Positions 40,595-50,040 are shown, counted from the first letter of the stretch. The stretch is DNA of 64,000 nt from an uncultured Alistipes sp. (GCF_963931675.1 NZ_OZ007039.1:839657-903656); one strand, 5' to 3'. Notes: a model not told the origin generated them from the letters alone. Made by a program: numbers and translations.

Positions 40595-41266
40595 ATGCAG
40601 AACCTTGACCGGCAACTCTTTCTGGCACTGAACTTCGACGGCGGACCGACGTGGGACCGTGTGATGCTCACGCTCTCGGGCACGACGATGTGGATCCCGC
40701 TCTACGTGCTGATTCTCTGGCTCGTATGGCGACAGGCCGGATGGCGGGGAATGGTGTGGTTTCTGGTGCTGATGGCGGCGGCCGTGGCGCTGGCCGACAT
40801 GATCGCGGGAATCTTCAAGCACAACGGCCTGTTAGGGGGCCTGCTGCCCGATTTCGAACCGCGCTGGCGACCGATGTTCACCCCCTCGCTCGAAGGGCTT
40901 GACATCGCACCCGACTCGCTGCGCGTGCTGCGGCGCCTCTCCCCCGAGGCATTGGCCGCAGCGGGCTATTCGGGCGACTGGGCGGTGCACGTCCCCGTCG
41001 AAGCGGTCAGCGGCCGCTACGGCAGCGTCTCGGCACACGCTGCTACGATCGTGACGCTGGCGCTCTTTGCGGCCCGGGTAATCCGCCGGCGGTGGTTTTC
41101 GATACTGGTTACGCTCTGTGCCCTCATGATCTGCTACTCGCGCATCTATCTCGGCAAGCACTTCCCGATGGACCTCGTCTGGGGCGCGCTGGTCGGCGCG
41201 ACCCTGGGGTGGGCGGTCTGCATCGCCTACCGCCGCCTGACCAAAGGAAAACAGGCGGACAAGTAA
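40595..41266 (+). CDS. PAP2-family membrane phosphatase
   Basis: A 223-residue membrane protein. The PAP2 fold is suggested by conserved blocks: KHNGLLGG as an early K-x6-R-like block, SVSAHAATIVTLAL (instead of PSGH) in the middle and YSRIYLGKHFPMDLVWGA as the final SRxxxxxHxxxD block. It may dephosphorylate undecaprenyl pyrophosphate or a lipid phosphate. It follows the MBOAT gene by 7 bases, so it belongs to the same operon and could recycle a lipid carrier. Confidence 0.85.
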   Translation: MQNLDRQLFLALNFDGGPTWDRVMLTLSGTTMWIPLYVLILWLVWRQAGWRGMVWFLVLMAAAVALADMIAGIFKHNGLLGGLLPDFEPRWRPMFTPSLEGLDIAPDSLRVLRRLSPEALAAAGYSGDWAVHVPVEAVSGRYGSVSAHAATIVTLALFAARVIRRRWFSILVTLCALMICYSRIYLGKHFPMDLVWGALVGATLGWAVCIAYRRLTKGKQADK

Positions 41267-41311
41267 CCGTGCCGCCTCGGCCGGAACAGGCGGACGATCC
41301 CAAAGCATACG

Positions 41312-41345
41312 AAGAGAGGGAGCGCTATTGTGCGCTCCCTCTCTT
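41312..41345 (+). terminator. Intrinsic terminator after PAP2 gene (bidirectional)
   Basis: A perfect 14-bp stem (41312-41325 and 41332-41345), loop TATTGT, then CTCTTTTT. It separates the plus-strand cluster from the minus-strand nuclease gene and could serve both. Confidence 0.9.
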
Positions 41346-41368
41346 TTTGACCGGCCCTCCGGTGAGGA

Positions 41369-43534
41369 TCAGAATCCCCAGTCGGCAGGGTTGCACTGCT
41401 GCTTGACCTCTTCGGGCACGTCGGGGAAGAAGGTGAAGCCGGTCTGCTGCTCGATCTCGGAGACTGGAACGGCAATCTCCCGCAAAACGGTCCGGGCGCT
41501 CGAAGCATCGAGTTGAGTGAAGGTATTCAACCAGAATCCGACACACTGCAACTCGTCGGCCGAACACTCCTGGATGGGTTTGCCGGTATTTCCGCTGCGG
41601 GTGCGCAGCAGCACTTTGTACTGATGGGTGGGCATCACGCAGAGTTTCTGGTTCGGATCGGGAGTCGGCTGGTCGTAGTTCGATGAATCGTAATCGGTCC
41701 AGTCGTCGTGCTGATAGTAGCATCCGGCCACCACGAAGAGTGTATCGGCCACGATGTTCATATTGGTCGAGTTGTCATCGGCCGTGATGTCGTTATTCCG
41801 GTTACCGGTTCCCGAGATCAACGCTTCGATGTAGCCCCAAACCTCGCCAAAGGTACTGCCCGAAGTGTTGGGCTGCGGAGCGACGTTGGTCGGATAGAAG
41901 GTCTGTCGGTTGATCTCCGTATCGGGACCGCCCCGTTCGCGCGACATGCAGAGGTGGCCCTTGGTCCAACTGCCGGAAAGTCCCAGGCTGGACAGGGTGT
42001 TCGTTGACCAATATTGGTAGGGATCGCTGCCGTTCGGGCCGTCGGACTGATAGATCTTCGACTGATAGCTTGCATCGAGCGCCGGATCGGGAGCCCACGG
42101 ATCGGGCGAAGTACGATCGAAACCACCCTCGCCGTAGACCGCATGCATCGGATAGGCGACCCAAATGGGGTTGTGGCGGCGCGTATCGTAGCAGTAGGAG
42201 TAGTTGCGGACCACCTTGTTGCTGCGGACCGAGCGGGTCCAGTGGGTATAGAAGGCGTAATCGCCCGAGATCGTCGCCCGGTCGGAAGTGGGAGCCACCC
42301 AGTTTCTGGGCAGCTCGGCCCAGCGGTACTCCTTGCCGGACGCACCGAAGTCGATCTGCTGACCGCCGCCTCCGGCCGTCAGGACAATATCGTCGAAATT
42401 CAGCCCGTACTGGCGGTCCACACCCGTCGGAACCAGCCGGATGCTGAGTTGCGAGGCGGGCTCCGCAAGGGTAAAGCCCACCGAGGTTTTTGCCCAGGTA
42501 TTATAGACCGATGCTCCGGTATAGACGAGCGGCTTCCAGACCGTCCCGTCGGCACTGACTTCCAGAGTCATGTCTCCGGCCGGGAAGATCGTTCCGAAAG
42601 AGAGCGTATAATCGGTCTGCCCGGCGGGAAGCGTAATATGCCGAATCTCGAAATAATCCGTCTCAGGATTCTCATACATACGGGCATAACTGCCGCCCGA
42701 AGCTCCGGCATACTTCCCGGCGCTTCCATAAGGGCTCGCAATCTGCACGTTGTAAAGGGAGTAGGAAACAGTCGACGCACCCGTACCGGTTTGGGTCTTC
42801 CACGCTTCATTCTGATTGGCCCAGACCCAGTCGGAGCGCTCCGGACCAAAATCGAGGCTGAAGAGCGTCTCGCCGGAACTTTCGGCACTCCGCAAGATCG
42901 TCACCGTGGCTTTTTTAACGGTCGAGCCCTCTCCGGCCGTAACGGTCAGCGTCGAGGTTCCGACCGGAGCCGCCGTGACGGTGATCGTCCCGTTGCCGCT
43001 CCCGGCCGCAGGGCTGAAGGCCAGGCCCGGATCGGATGCCGTCACCGTCCACGACGCATTCGAAGTCACGGTGATCCGGTTGGTCCCCGCGGCATCGAAA
43101 GTCAGCGTTTGGGGCGCGACCGAAAGGGTCGCCGCATCCGGTTCGGCAGCGGGCCGCGTCACCGTGGCATAGGTCGGGACGGACTTTCCCGAAACGGGTT
43201 TCACACCGAACTGGAGGGTCTCTCCCTCAGGCATCTCGGTCACGCAGAAGGAGCCGTTGCCCGATCCGGTCGCCGGGGAGACGGAAACGCCCGCAACGTC
43301 CGGGGTCCAGTAGACCTGCCACGCCGTGTTGGCCATGACCTGAACCGTATTCTTCGCAGGGTCCGATTCATCGAAAGTAAACGTCACGGGCTGAACGGCC
43401 GCATAGAGGTCGTCGTCCGCAGAGTCGTCACCACACGCCGTGAAGAGCGACAATACGGCAGCCGGAACTCCCAAAAACAACATTGGGAACCTCCGGATGC
43501 CGGACAGAAAACGCAGAGAGAGAATTTGTTTCAT
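41369..43534 (-). CDS. Secreted BACON-domain DNA/RNA non-specific endonuclease
   Basis: A 721-residue lipoprotein with an atypically long signal peptide ending FTACGDD (Cys about residue 34). Two BACON-like beta domains (about 45-115 and 125-212, each with W and GSGNG turns) precede a carbohydrate-binding-like beta sandwich (about 220-390). The C-terminal part is a NUC1-type nuclease, with KGHLCMSRERGG around 523-534, where the histidine and arginine match the DRGH motif of Serratia-type nucleases. It probably degrades extracellular nucleic acid while attached to the surface. Confidence 0.82.
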   Translation of the reverse strand: MKQILSLRFLSGIRRFPMLFLGVPAAVLSLFTACGDDSADDDLYAAVQPVTFTFDESDPAKNTVQVMANTAWQVYWTPDVAGVSVSPATGSGNGSFCVTEMPEGETLQFGVKPVSGKSVPTYATVTRPAAEPDAATLSVAPQTLTFDAAGTNRITVTSNASWTVTASDPGLAFSPAAGSGNGTITVTAAPVGTSTLTVTAGEGSTVKKATVTILRSAESSGETLFSLDFGPERSDWVWANQNEAWKTQTGTGASTVSYSLYNVQIASPYGSAGKYAGASGGSYARMYENPETDYFEIRHITLPAGQTDYTLSFGTIFPAGDMTLEVSADGTVWKPLVYTGASVYNTWAKTSVGFTLAEPASQLSIRLVPTGVDRQYGLNFDDIVLTAGGGGQQIDFGASGKEYRWAELPRNWVAPTSDRATISGDYAFYTHWTRSVRSNKVVRNYSYCYDTRRHNPIWVAYPMHAVYGEGGFDRTSPDPWAPDPALDASYQSKIYQSDGPNGSDPYQYWSTNTLSSLGLSGSWTKGHLCMSRERGGPDTEINRQTFYPTNVAPQPNTSGSTFGEVWGYIEALISGTGNRNNDITADDNSTNMNIVADTLFVVAGCYYQHDDWTDYDSSNYDQPTPDPNQKLCVMPTHQYKVLLRTRSGNTGKPIQECSADELQCVGFWLNTFTQLDASSARTVLREIAVPVSEIEQQTGFTFFPDVPEEVKQQCNPADWGF

Positions 43535-43621
43535 AACACGAATTTAGTTAGATGAGAGGGTTAAATATAAAAACATTTTGTGAATAAACAAAATCGTCCA
43601 AGAATTGAAACGCCTGCCGGG

Positions 43622-43652
43622 TTGCGATTTTGCGTGTTTTTCACTATTTTTG
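43622..43652 (+). promoter_or_regulatory. Promoter of lysS
   Basis: TTG at 43622-43624 and TATTTTTG at 43645-43652 are 20 bp apart, a textbook Bacteroidetes promoter. The start codon is 35 bases downstream. Confidence 0.75.
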
Positions 43653-43687
43653 CGGGGATATACCACGAAACATCAAAAACTGACGAC

Positions 43688-45412
43688 ATGGCAATCGAAC
43701 TCAGCGAACAGGAACAGCTTCGCAGACAGTCGCTCAAGGCCTTGCGCGACCTGGGCATCGAACCCTACCCCGCCGCCCGCTACGAGGTGACGGCCACGGC
43801 GCGCGAGATCGCCGAGGGTTACGACGACAACGCGAAGAACTTCCAGGAGGTCCGCATCGCGGGCCGCATCATGTCGCGCCGCATCATGGGCAGCGCCTCG
43901 TTCTTCGAGCTGCAGGACCACACGGGCCGCATCCAGGTCTACATCCGCCGCGACGACATCTGCCCCGAAGGGGACCCGACGCTCTACAATACGGTCTTCA
44001 AGAAACTCCTCGACATCGGCGACTTCATCGGGGTCGAAGGGTTTGCATTCCGCACCAACACCGGCGAACTCTCCGTACACTGCAAGCACTTCACCGTGCT
44101 GTCCAAGTCGATCCGCCCGCTACCCGTCGTCAAGGAGAAGGACGGCAAGACCTTCGACGCCTTCACCGACCCGGAGGTGCGCTACCGCCAGCGCTATCTC
44201 GACCTGATCGTCAACCCGCAGGTCAAGGAGACCTTCGTCAAGCGCGCGAAGATCATCTCGACGATGCGCGAGTTCTTCAACTCGAAGGGCTATGTCGAGG
44301 TCGAGACGCCGATCCTGCAGCCCATTCCGGGCGGAGCCTCGGCGCGTCCCTTCATCACGCACCACAACTCGCTCGACATCGACCTCTACCTGCGCATCGC
44401 CACGGAGCTCTACCTCAAAAAGCTGATCGTCGGCGGATTCGACGGTGTCTACGAGCTGGGCAAGAACTTCCGCAACGAGGGCATGGACCGCACGCACAAC
44501 CCCGAGTTCACCTGCATGGAGATCTACGTCGCCTACAAGGACTACCGCTGGATGATGGAGTTCACCGAGCAGTTGCTCGAACGGATCTCGATGGCCGTGA
44601 ACGGCACCACGGAGCTGACGATCGACGGACGGCAGATCTCGTTCAAGGCGCCGTTCCGCCGCCTGACGATGACCGACGCCATCCGCGAGAAGACCGGCTA
44701 CGACATCACGGGCCAGACGGAAGAGCAGCTGCGCGAAGCCTGCAAACGGCTCAACGTCGAGATCGACGACACGATGGGCAAGGGCAAGCTCATCGACGCC
44801 ATCTTCGGTCAATACTGCGAGGAGGAGCTCATCCAGCCGACATTCGTCTGCGACTACCCGATCGAGATGTCGCCGCTGTGCAAGCGCCACCGCGACAACA
44901 AGGAGCTCACGGAGCGTTTCGAGCTCTTCGTCAACGGCAAGGAGCTCTGCAACGCCTACTCGGAGCTCAACGACCCGATCGACCAGCTGGAGCGCTTCCA
45001 GGAGCAGCTGCGCCTCTCGGAGAAGGGCGACGACGAGGCGATGTTCATCGACATGGACTTCGTCCGCGCACTGGAATACGGCATGCCGACCTGCTCGGGC
45101 ATGGGCATGGGCATCGACCGTCTGACGATGTTCATGACGGGTCAGAGCTCGATTCAGGACGTGCTCTTCTTCCCGCAGATGCGCCCCGAGAAGAAGCCCG
45201 TGAACGATCCCGTCGAGGCCTACACCGCCATCGGGGTTCCCGAGGAGTGGGTTCCGGTGATCCAGAAGATGGGCTACCTGACGGTCGACTCGCTGCGCAA
45301 GCTCGCCCCGGGCAAGTTCTTCAACGACCTCTGCGGCTTCAACAAGAAGAACAAACTCGGCCTGAAGGCCCCCTCGATGGAGGAGGTCAAGGCGTGGTGC
45401 ACGAAGGAATAG
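43688..45412 (+). CDS. lysS: Lysine--tRNA ligase (class II)
   Basis: A 574-residue class II LysRS. It charges tRNA-Lys in the cytoplasm. The N-terminal OB fold (about 60-165) includes VRIAGRIMSRRIMG. Motif 2 is FRNEGMDRTHNPEFT (near 262-276) and motif 3 GMGMGIDRLTMFMT (about 475-488). It carries the C-terminal extension of about 70 residues seen in Bacteroidetes enzymes (GVPEEWVPVIQKMGYLTVD and onward). The ATG at 43688 is chosen because the upstream frame crosses the promoter. Confidence 0.97.
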   Translation: MAIELSEQEQLRRQSLKALRDLGIEPYPAARYEVTATAREIAEGYDDNAKNFQEVRIAGRIMSRRIMGSASFFELQDHTGRIQVYIRRDDICPEGDPTLYNTVFKKLLDIGDFIGVEGFAFRTNTGELSVHCKHFTVLSKSIRPLPVVKEKDGKTFDAFTDPEVRYRQRYLDLIVNPQVKETFVKRAKIISTMREFFNSKGYVEVETPILQPIPGGASARPFITHHNSLDIDLYLRIATELYLKKLIVGGFDGVYELGKNFRNEGMDRTHNPEFTCMEIYVAYKDYRWMMEFTEQLLERISMAVNGTTELTIDGRQISFKAPFRRLTMTDAIREKTGYDITGQTEEQLREACKRLNVEIDDTMGKGKLIDAIFGQYCEEELIQPTFVCDYPIEMSPLCKRHRDNKELTERFELFVNGKELCNAYSELNDPIDQLERFQEQLRLSEKGDDEAMFIDMDFVRALEYGMPTCSGMGMGIDRLTMFMTGQSSIQDVLFFPQMRPEKKPVNDPVEAYTAIGVPEEWVPVIQKMGYLTVDSLRKLAPGKFFNDLCGFNKKNKLGLKAPSMEEVKAWCTKE

Positions 45413-45424
45413 GATCCCGGAGCG

Positions 45425-45793
45425 ATGAAAGGCAGCGAAAACACACCGGTCCGCCAGCAGCCCATCGGGCTCATGCCCGGGAGCCTCGCGGCCTTCGCCC
45501 TGTGCGGACTGACGATGAGCGGACTGCTGCCCGGCATCATCTGGAAACTGGTCTCCATCCTCCTCTGCGGAATGATCTGGTGGCAGGCCTCGCTCAACGT
45601 GATGGCCAAAATGGCCCGCCGCCAACGGATCATCTACCTGGCGCTGTGTTGTGCCGGAGTGCTCCTCATGCCGCTCGTCGGGGCCGAAGAGCTGGCACGC
45701 CTGGAGCACTTCGCACTGAAATTCACCGGAGTTTTCCTCTGGGCACTGATTATTGCAATTATCTACAACATTATTTATAAAAACAAACCGAAA
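45425..45793 (+). CDS. Membrane-segment reading frame fused in frame to tpiA
   Basis: This ATG opens 123 codons that run without a stop into tpiA. They encode three or four hydrophobic segments (about 18-40, 42-58, 69-88, 97-116) ending [11 protein letters not shown]. The frame has a purine-rich site (CCCGGAG) in front and starts 12 bases after lysS, so it looks like a genuine membrane protein. The last 20 codons are strikingly AT-rich compared with both sides. Either it makes a membrane-anchored triosephosphate isomerase, or a stop was lost and translation restarts at 45794. Confidence 0.55.
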
Positions 45794-46552
45794 ATGAGAA
45801 AGAAAATCGTTGCCGGCAATTGGAAGATGAATACGCTTCCCGCCGAAGGAGTCGAACTGGCAAAAGGCGTCGTTGCAGGACGCGGCGAGGTATGCTCGTG
45901 CGTGAACTTCATCGTCTGCCCGCCGTTCACCCACCTTGCGATGGTTGCCGAGGCCCTGAAGGGCTCGGACGTCGAACTCGGAGCCCAGAACTGCGCCGCC
46001 GAGGCCAAGGGTGCCTACACGGGTGAGGTCGCCGCACAGATGATCGCCGCCCTGGGTTGCAAGTACGTGATCCTCGGACACTCGGAGCGCCGCCAGTACT
46101 ACGGCGAGACGTCGGAGACGCTCAACAAGAAGATGGCCCAGGCCTATGCCAACAACCTGACGCCGATCTACTGCGTGGGCGAAAACCTCGATGAGCGCGA
46201 GGCCGGCAAGCACTTCGACGTGGTGAAGGCCCAGATCGAAGAGGTCGTCTACAACCTCTCGGAGGAGCAGTTCAGGAATCTCGTGATCGCCTACGAACCC
46301 GTCTGGGCCATCGGTACGGGCAAGACCGCCACGGCCGACCAGGCTCAGGAGATCCACGCCTACATCCGCAAGGTGCTGGCCGACAAGTTCGGAGCCGCCG
46401 CTGCCGAGTGCCCGATCCTCTACGGAGGTTCGTGCAAGCCCTCGAACGCTGCCGAAATCTTCGCCAAGGAGGATGTCGACGGCGGTCTGATCGGCGGTGC
46501 CGCCCTGAAGGCCGAGGATTTCCTCGCTATCGGCAAGGGATTTCAGAAATAG
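45794..46552 (+). CDS. tpiA: Triosephosphate isomerase
   Basis: A 252-residue TIM barrel from the ATG at 45794, the normal length for the family. It interconverts glyceraldehyde 3-phosphate and dihydroxyacetone phosphate in glycolysis. The catalytic residues are all present: K11 in AGNWKMN, H96 in LGHSERR and E168 in [19 protein letters not shown] and GGAALK form the phosphate grip. There is no stop between this start and the upstream membrane frame, so a longer product from 45425 is possible. A terminator follows 53 bases downstream. Confidence 0.96.
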   Translation: MRKKIVAGNWKMNTLPAEGVELAKGVVAGRGEVCSCVNFIVCPPFTHLAMVAEALKGSDVELGAQNCAAEAKGAYTGEVAAQMIAALGCKYVILGHSERRQYYGETSETLNKKMAQAYANNLTPIYCVGENLDEREAGKHFDVVKAQIEEVVYNLSEEQFRNLVIAYEPVWAIGTGKTATADQAQEIHAYIRKVLADKFGAAAAECPILYGGSCKPSNAAEIFAKEDVDGGLIGGAALKAEDFLAIGKGFQK

Positions 46553-46605
46553 GAATCTCCGTCAAGCAAGTCCCGGAGCGGTAGAGAGCCGCACCGGAAT
46601 TTCGA

Positions 46606-46640
46606 AAAAAGCGGGCCCGAACGGTTCGGGCCCGCTTTTT
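46606..46640 (+). terminator. Intrinsic terminator of lysS-tpiA unit
   Basis: A perfect 16-bp stem (46606-46621 / 46625-46640) with a three-base loop and A/T runs at both ends. Confidence 0.92.
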
Positions 46641-46810
46641 CATGCGAATGCGGAACCGGACGGGCACTCCGGAACCCCCGACGCCCCGGATTTTCGGCCG
46701 TTCGGCTCAAAGCAGGGAAATCCGAGGAAATTCAGGAGACGAAAACTGGATGTGGAAGCAAAAATTTTTGCTATCTTTACAGAAGATACCGGAAACCAAC
46801 AACCATACCC

Positions 46811-47275
46811 ATGAGCAAACTGATCATCCACGATTTCGACGATTTCGCCCGCTACACGGGCCAGGAACTGGGCGTATCGGACTACCTGAAGATCACCCAG
46901 GAGCAGATCAACCTCTTTGCGGACGCCACGCTCGACCACCAGTGGATCCACGTGGATCCCGAACGGGCCCGGACCGAAAGCCCCTACAAGACAACCATCG
47001 CCCACGGCTATCTGACCCTCTCGCTGCTGCCCTACCTCTGGGGGCAGGTCGTAGAGGTCGAGAACGTGAAGATGCTGGTCAATTACGGCATCGAAAAACT
47101 GCGTTTCAACCAGGCGGTTACGGTCGGCAGCGAAGTGCGCCTGCGGGCCACGCTCCTCTCGCTGACCAACCTGCGCGGCATCGCCAAGGCCGAAATCAAG
47201 GTCGCCTTGGAGATCCGCGACTGCCCCAAGACGGCCATGGATGCCACGGTAGTTTTCCTCTACCACTTCAAGTAA
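46811..47275 (+). CDS. MaoC-like (R)-specific enoyl-CoA hydratase
   Basis: A 154-residue hot-dog fold protein. The hydratase-2 motif is seen as FADATLDHQWIHVDPERA (about 36-53), with D and H as the catalytic pair, followed by IAHGYLTLSLLP. It would hydrate trans-2-enoyl-CoA, or act on a related thioester in fatty-acid metabolism. It stands alone between two terminators. TATCTTTA at 46772-46779 is a near-consensus -7 element, 31 bases before the start. Confidence 0.9.
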   Translation: MSKLIIHDFDDFARYTGQELGVSDYLKITQEQINLFADATLDHQWIHVDPERARTESPYKTTIAHGYLTLSLLPYLWGQVVEVENVKMLVNYGIEKLRFNQAVTVGSEVRLRATLLSLTNLRGIAKAEIKVALEIRDCPKTAMDATVVFLYHFK

Positions 47276-47303
47276 CGCCCGGAACCGCCTCCCGGCAACG
47301 GAC

Positions 47304-47341
47304 AAAAAGCCGGGCCCGTCTTGAAACGGGTCCGGCTTTTT
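47304..47341 (+). terminator. Intrinsic terminator after maoC-like gene (bidirectional)
   Basis: A 16-bp stem with one G-U pair (47304-47319 / 47326-47341), loop CTTGAA and T-runs on both strands. The minus-strand PepSY-like gene ends 37 bases away and can share it. Confidence 0.9.
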
Positions 47342-47377
47342 CATCCCCGTTCGGTATCGGGGCGCAGTCGCACGGGA

Positions 47378-47818
47378 TCAGTCGTCAATATCGATCACCC
47401 GGAAATCCTTGTCGAATTCGATTTCGATGCCGTTCGAAAGCTCGATCTCCCAGGTATAGGAGTTGCGTTCGATCTTCTTGATGAATTGGTTCGGGAAGCT
47501 GCTCTTGGCTACGTAAGCGCTGATCTGCGTCGGGACGATCGAGGCCGGAACGGCCGCATACTTGCGTACCACGGAGGACCACTCGCCATTCGAACGGAAC
47601 TCGACCTCGGTGCGGTCGGTATAGGTCACCTCATACTCCGAGCCGACCAGTTTGGGGTCCTCGACGGCATAGGCGAGGGTCAGATCGGCAAAATGGGTCT
47701 TCAGAAAGGTCTGGGCCGGAGCGGGCAGCTGTTCGAGCGTAATCGGGCGGTCGTTGTCAGCCAGCGAAACGGTAATTCCGGCAAAGAGAAGAGCGACGGT
47801 AACAAAAATCTTTTTCAT
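47378..47818 (-). CDS. Secreted PepSY-like protein
   Basis: A 146-residue exported protein with a signal peptide to about residue 20 (FAGITVSLA). Two PepSY-like repeats follow: LPAPAQTFLKTHFADLTLAYAV and IPTQISAYVAKSSFPNQFIKKIE-type, each a helix, then beta strands (EVEFRSNGEW, IEIEFDKDFRV). This architecture is common in Bacteroidetes and probably periplasmic; it is thought to bind or inhibit ligands, but the role is unknown. A weak -7 element (GATCTTTG) lies about 50 bases upstream. Confidence 0.83.
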   Translation of the reverse strand: MKKIFVTVALLFAGITVSLADNDRPITLEQLPAPAQTFLKTHFADLTLAYAVEDPKLVGSEYEVTYTDRTEVEFRSNGEWSSVVRKYAAVPASIVPTQISAYVAKSSFPNQFIKKIERNSYTWEIELSNGIEIEFDKDFRVIDIDD

Positions 47819-47992
47819 AATCGTAATTTTTAATTGTTAAACGTTTTCGGTTTTATTTTACGATACAAAGATCGGGGGCAATTCTGAACGGAATCTAAAA
47901 TTGCACCCTCCCGCGCGTTTTTTTCGCAAAAAGTTCTCGAGATTCCGGCTTCCGGACCCCATTTCCCGGATTTCGGTCCTTTCGACGCATTG

Positions 47993-48298
47993 TTACGGTT
48001 CCGATCGCAGGGCTTCAATCCGCTCCACGGAGAGCGTCGGATCCCAGCGGCACGGAATCCCATATACCGCCTCCACCATCCGGAGATACGTCTCGATCGG
48101 CTCCAACTCCATTGCATTTCGCAGCGAATCGACCGCCGGCGGTGTCTGTTGCGAAAGTCGGATGACCTCGGCGCGAACCGCCTGATCACGATCATGAACC
48201 ACACGCAGCAGCGAATCCAGGTTCCGGGCCGGAAGATGGAGGCTCCAACCGAGGAGTCCCGTCCACAAAAGCAACATGCATTTCATCATCAGCAGCAT
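47993..48298 (-). CDS. Small exported protein, possibly DUF6624-related
   Basis: A 101-residue protein with an N-terminal hydrophobic signal (LLMMKCMLLLWTGLLGWSL). The mature part is mostly helical and contains RDQAVRAEVIRL, which recalls the D-Q-x-V-R start of DUF6624 proteins. It is shorter than that family and may be a truncated or divergent member. It stands alone, upstream of the ribosomal terminator. Function unknown. Confidence 0.5.
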   Translation of the reverse strand: MLLMMKCMLLLWTGLLGWSLHLPARNLDSLLRVVHDRDQAVRAEVIRLSQQTPPAVDSLRNAMELEPIETYLRMVEAVYGIPCRWDPTLSVERIEALRSEP

Positions 48299-48324
48299 TT
48301 AAGGTTAGTCATTCGAACGAAAAA

Positions 48325-48364
48325 CCCCCGAAAGGAGGTCTGTCTGAGCATACCTTCTTCGGGG
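48325..48364 (-). terminator. Terminator at end of ribosomal operon
   Basis: On the minus strand CCCCGAAGAAGGT pairs imperfectly with ACCTCCTTTCGGGG and is followed by GTTTTTCG. It lies 60 bases beyond the rplQ stop. Confidence 0.65.
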
Positions 48365-48401
48365 ATTTCGGGGCACAGGTCGGAGTGGGAGACCTTGGAC
48401 T

Positions 48402-48410
48402 CCCCCCCCC
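48402..48410 (+). repeat. C9 homopolymer tract downstream of rplQ
   Basis: Nine C bases between the operon terminator and the rplQ stop codon; third of four nine-base G/C tracts in the window. Confidence 0.9.
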
Positions 48411-48425
48411 TCCACCTATGTGGAA

Positions 48426-49022
48426 TTACATCTTCTTACCCACGTTGGTCTTCTTGGCAGCCTTCGGAGCGGCAGCCTTGGCGGCCGTAGCCTTCGGGGA
48501 CTTCGGAGCCGCAGTCTTCTTGGCCGGAGCCTTCTTGGCCTCGCCCTCGACTACCGTAGCATCCTCGACAGCGTCGGTCTTCTTCGCAGCGCTCTTGCGC
48601 GAACGGCGCGTCTTGGGTTTCGCCTCAGCGGCGGCTGTCGGCGTGATACCGAGCGTGTAGGCCTCGTTGAAGTCCACGAACTCGATGATGCACATGTCGG
48701 CGGCATCGCCCAGCCGGAAGCCGGTCTTCAGGATACGGGTATAACCGCCCGGACGCTCGGCAATCTTCGGGGCGATCGTGCGGAACAGCTCCGTCACGGC
48801 CTCCTTCTGCTTCAGGTACGAGAATACGACGCGGCGCGAGTGGGTCGTGTCCTCCTTCGACTTGGTCACCAGAGGCTCCACGAACTGCCGAACGGCCTTT
48901 GCCTTCGCAACGGTGGTTTCGATGCGTTTGTGCAGAATCAGCGACGAAGCCATGTTCGAAAGCATCGCCTTGCGGTGTCCTGCCTGACGGCCGAGGTGGT
49001 TGAAATTCTTATTGTGTCTCAT
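48426..49022 (-). CDS. rplQ: 50S ribosomal protein L17 with long basic tail
   Basis: A 198-residue L17. The conserved body ([21 protein letters not shown] start, residues 1-125) binds 23S rRNA near the tunnel exit. The C-terminal 70 residues are a low-complexity Ala/Lys tail (AAKKT, APAKK, KATAAK), longer than in most bacteria. Tails of this kind are seen in Bacteroidetes. It is the last gene of the ribosomal operon, 4 bases after rpoA. Confidence 0.96.
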   Translation of the reverse strand: MRHNKNFNHLGRQAGHRKAMLSNMASSLILHKRIETTVAKAKAVRQFVEPLVTKSKEDTTHSRRVVFSYLKQKEAVTELFRTIAPKIAERPGGYTRILKTGFRLGDAADMCIIEFVDFNEAYTLGITPTAAAEAKPKTRRSRKSAAKKTDAVEDATVVEGEAKKAPAKKTAAPKSPKATAAKAAAPKAAKKTNVGKKM

Positions 49023-49026
49023 TTAA

Positions 49027-50019
49027 TTAATCTTTGTCAAGTTTGTAGATTGATACGTCCATTCCGAACTTCAGGTTCAGAGAGGCCAGCAGCTCGTCGA
49101 GCTCCGTAAGCGACTTCTTGCCGAAGTTGCGGAACTTCAGCAGGTCGTTGCGGTTCAACTTCACCAGATCGCCCACCGTGTCGACATCGGCAGCCTTCAG
49201 GCAGTTCAGGGCGCGGACGCTCAGATCCTGATCCGAAAGCTTCGTCTTCAGCAGTTGGCGCATGTGAAGCACATCCTCGTCGAACTCTTCAGCACCGCTC
49301 GTGTCCTCCATGTTGACGGTGATCTTCTCGTCGGAGAAGAGCATGAAGTGCTGGATGAGAATCTTCGCGGCCTCCTTGAGCGCCTCTTTGGGGTGAATCG
49401 ACCCGTCGGTAGTAATTTCCAAATTCAGCTTCTCGTAGTCGGTCTTCTGCTCGACGCGGTAGTTCTCGATCGAGTACTTCACGTTCTTGATCGGCGTGAA
49501 GATCGAGTCGATCGGGAGCGTCCCGAACTCGCAGTCGGCGGGCGTGTTCTCCTCGGCGGGGACATAACCCCGGCCCTTGCCGATCGTAAGCGTCATCTGC
49601 ATCTTCGTCCCCGGGGCCAGGTGGCAGATCACCAGATCCGGATTGAGGACCTTGAAGAACGACAGGTAATTCGAGATATATCCGGCAGTCAGCTCCGTCA
49701 CACCCGCAACGTTAATGGACACTTTTTCGGCATCCTGGTTGTCGACTGTGCGGATAAAGCGAACCTGTTTGAGATTGAGGATGATGTTCAACATGTCCTC
49801 CATCACACCGGGGATAGCGGCGAACTCGTGGTCGACACCGGCTACCTTGACAGTCGTGATCGCATAGCCTTCGAGCGAGGAGAGCAGGATACGACGCAAA
49901 GCGTTACCGACAGTCATCCCGAATCCGGGCTCCAGCGGTCGGAATTCGAACTTCCCGAACGACGAAGTGGATTCGAGCATGATAACCTTCTCAGGTTTCT
50001 GGAATGCTAATATTGCCAT
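49027..50019 (-). CDS. rpoA: DNA-directed RNA polymerase alpha subunit
   Basis: A 330-residue alpha subunit. The N-terminal dimer domain ([20 protein letters not shown], then [13 protein letters not shown]) is followed by a C-terminal domain with two helix-hairpin-helix-like turns ([27 protein letters not shown]) that contacts DNA and activators. The length is standard. Its place after rpsD is universal in this operon type, so polymerase supply is tied to ribosome supply. Confidence 0.98.
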   Translation of the reverse strand: MAILAFQKPEKVIMLESTSSFGKFEFRPLEPGFGMTVGNALRRILLSSLEGYAITTVKVAGVDHEFAAIPGVMEDMLNIILNLKQVRFIRTVDNQDAEKVSINVAGVTELTAGYISNYLSFFKVLNPDLVICHLAPGTKMQMTLTIGKGRGYVPAEENTPADCEFGTLPIDSIFTPIKNVKYSIENYRVEQKTDYEKLNLEITTDGSIHPKEALKEAAKILIQHFMLFSDEKITVNMEDTSGAEEFDEDVLHMRQLLKTKLSDQDLSVRALNCLKAADVDTVGDLVKLNRNDLLKFRNFGKKSLTELDELLASLNLKFGMDVSIYKLDKD

Positions 50020-50040
50020 AATGCGTGAATTGTTTGATTA

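Noticed and set aside
44120..46357. 745-codon open frame on the minus strand opposite lysS and tpiA
   Set aside because: It mirrors two certain genes in GC-rich DNA, where antisense frames stay open by codon bias; no family features.
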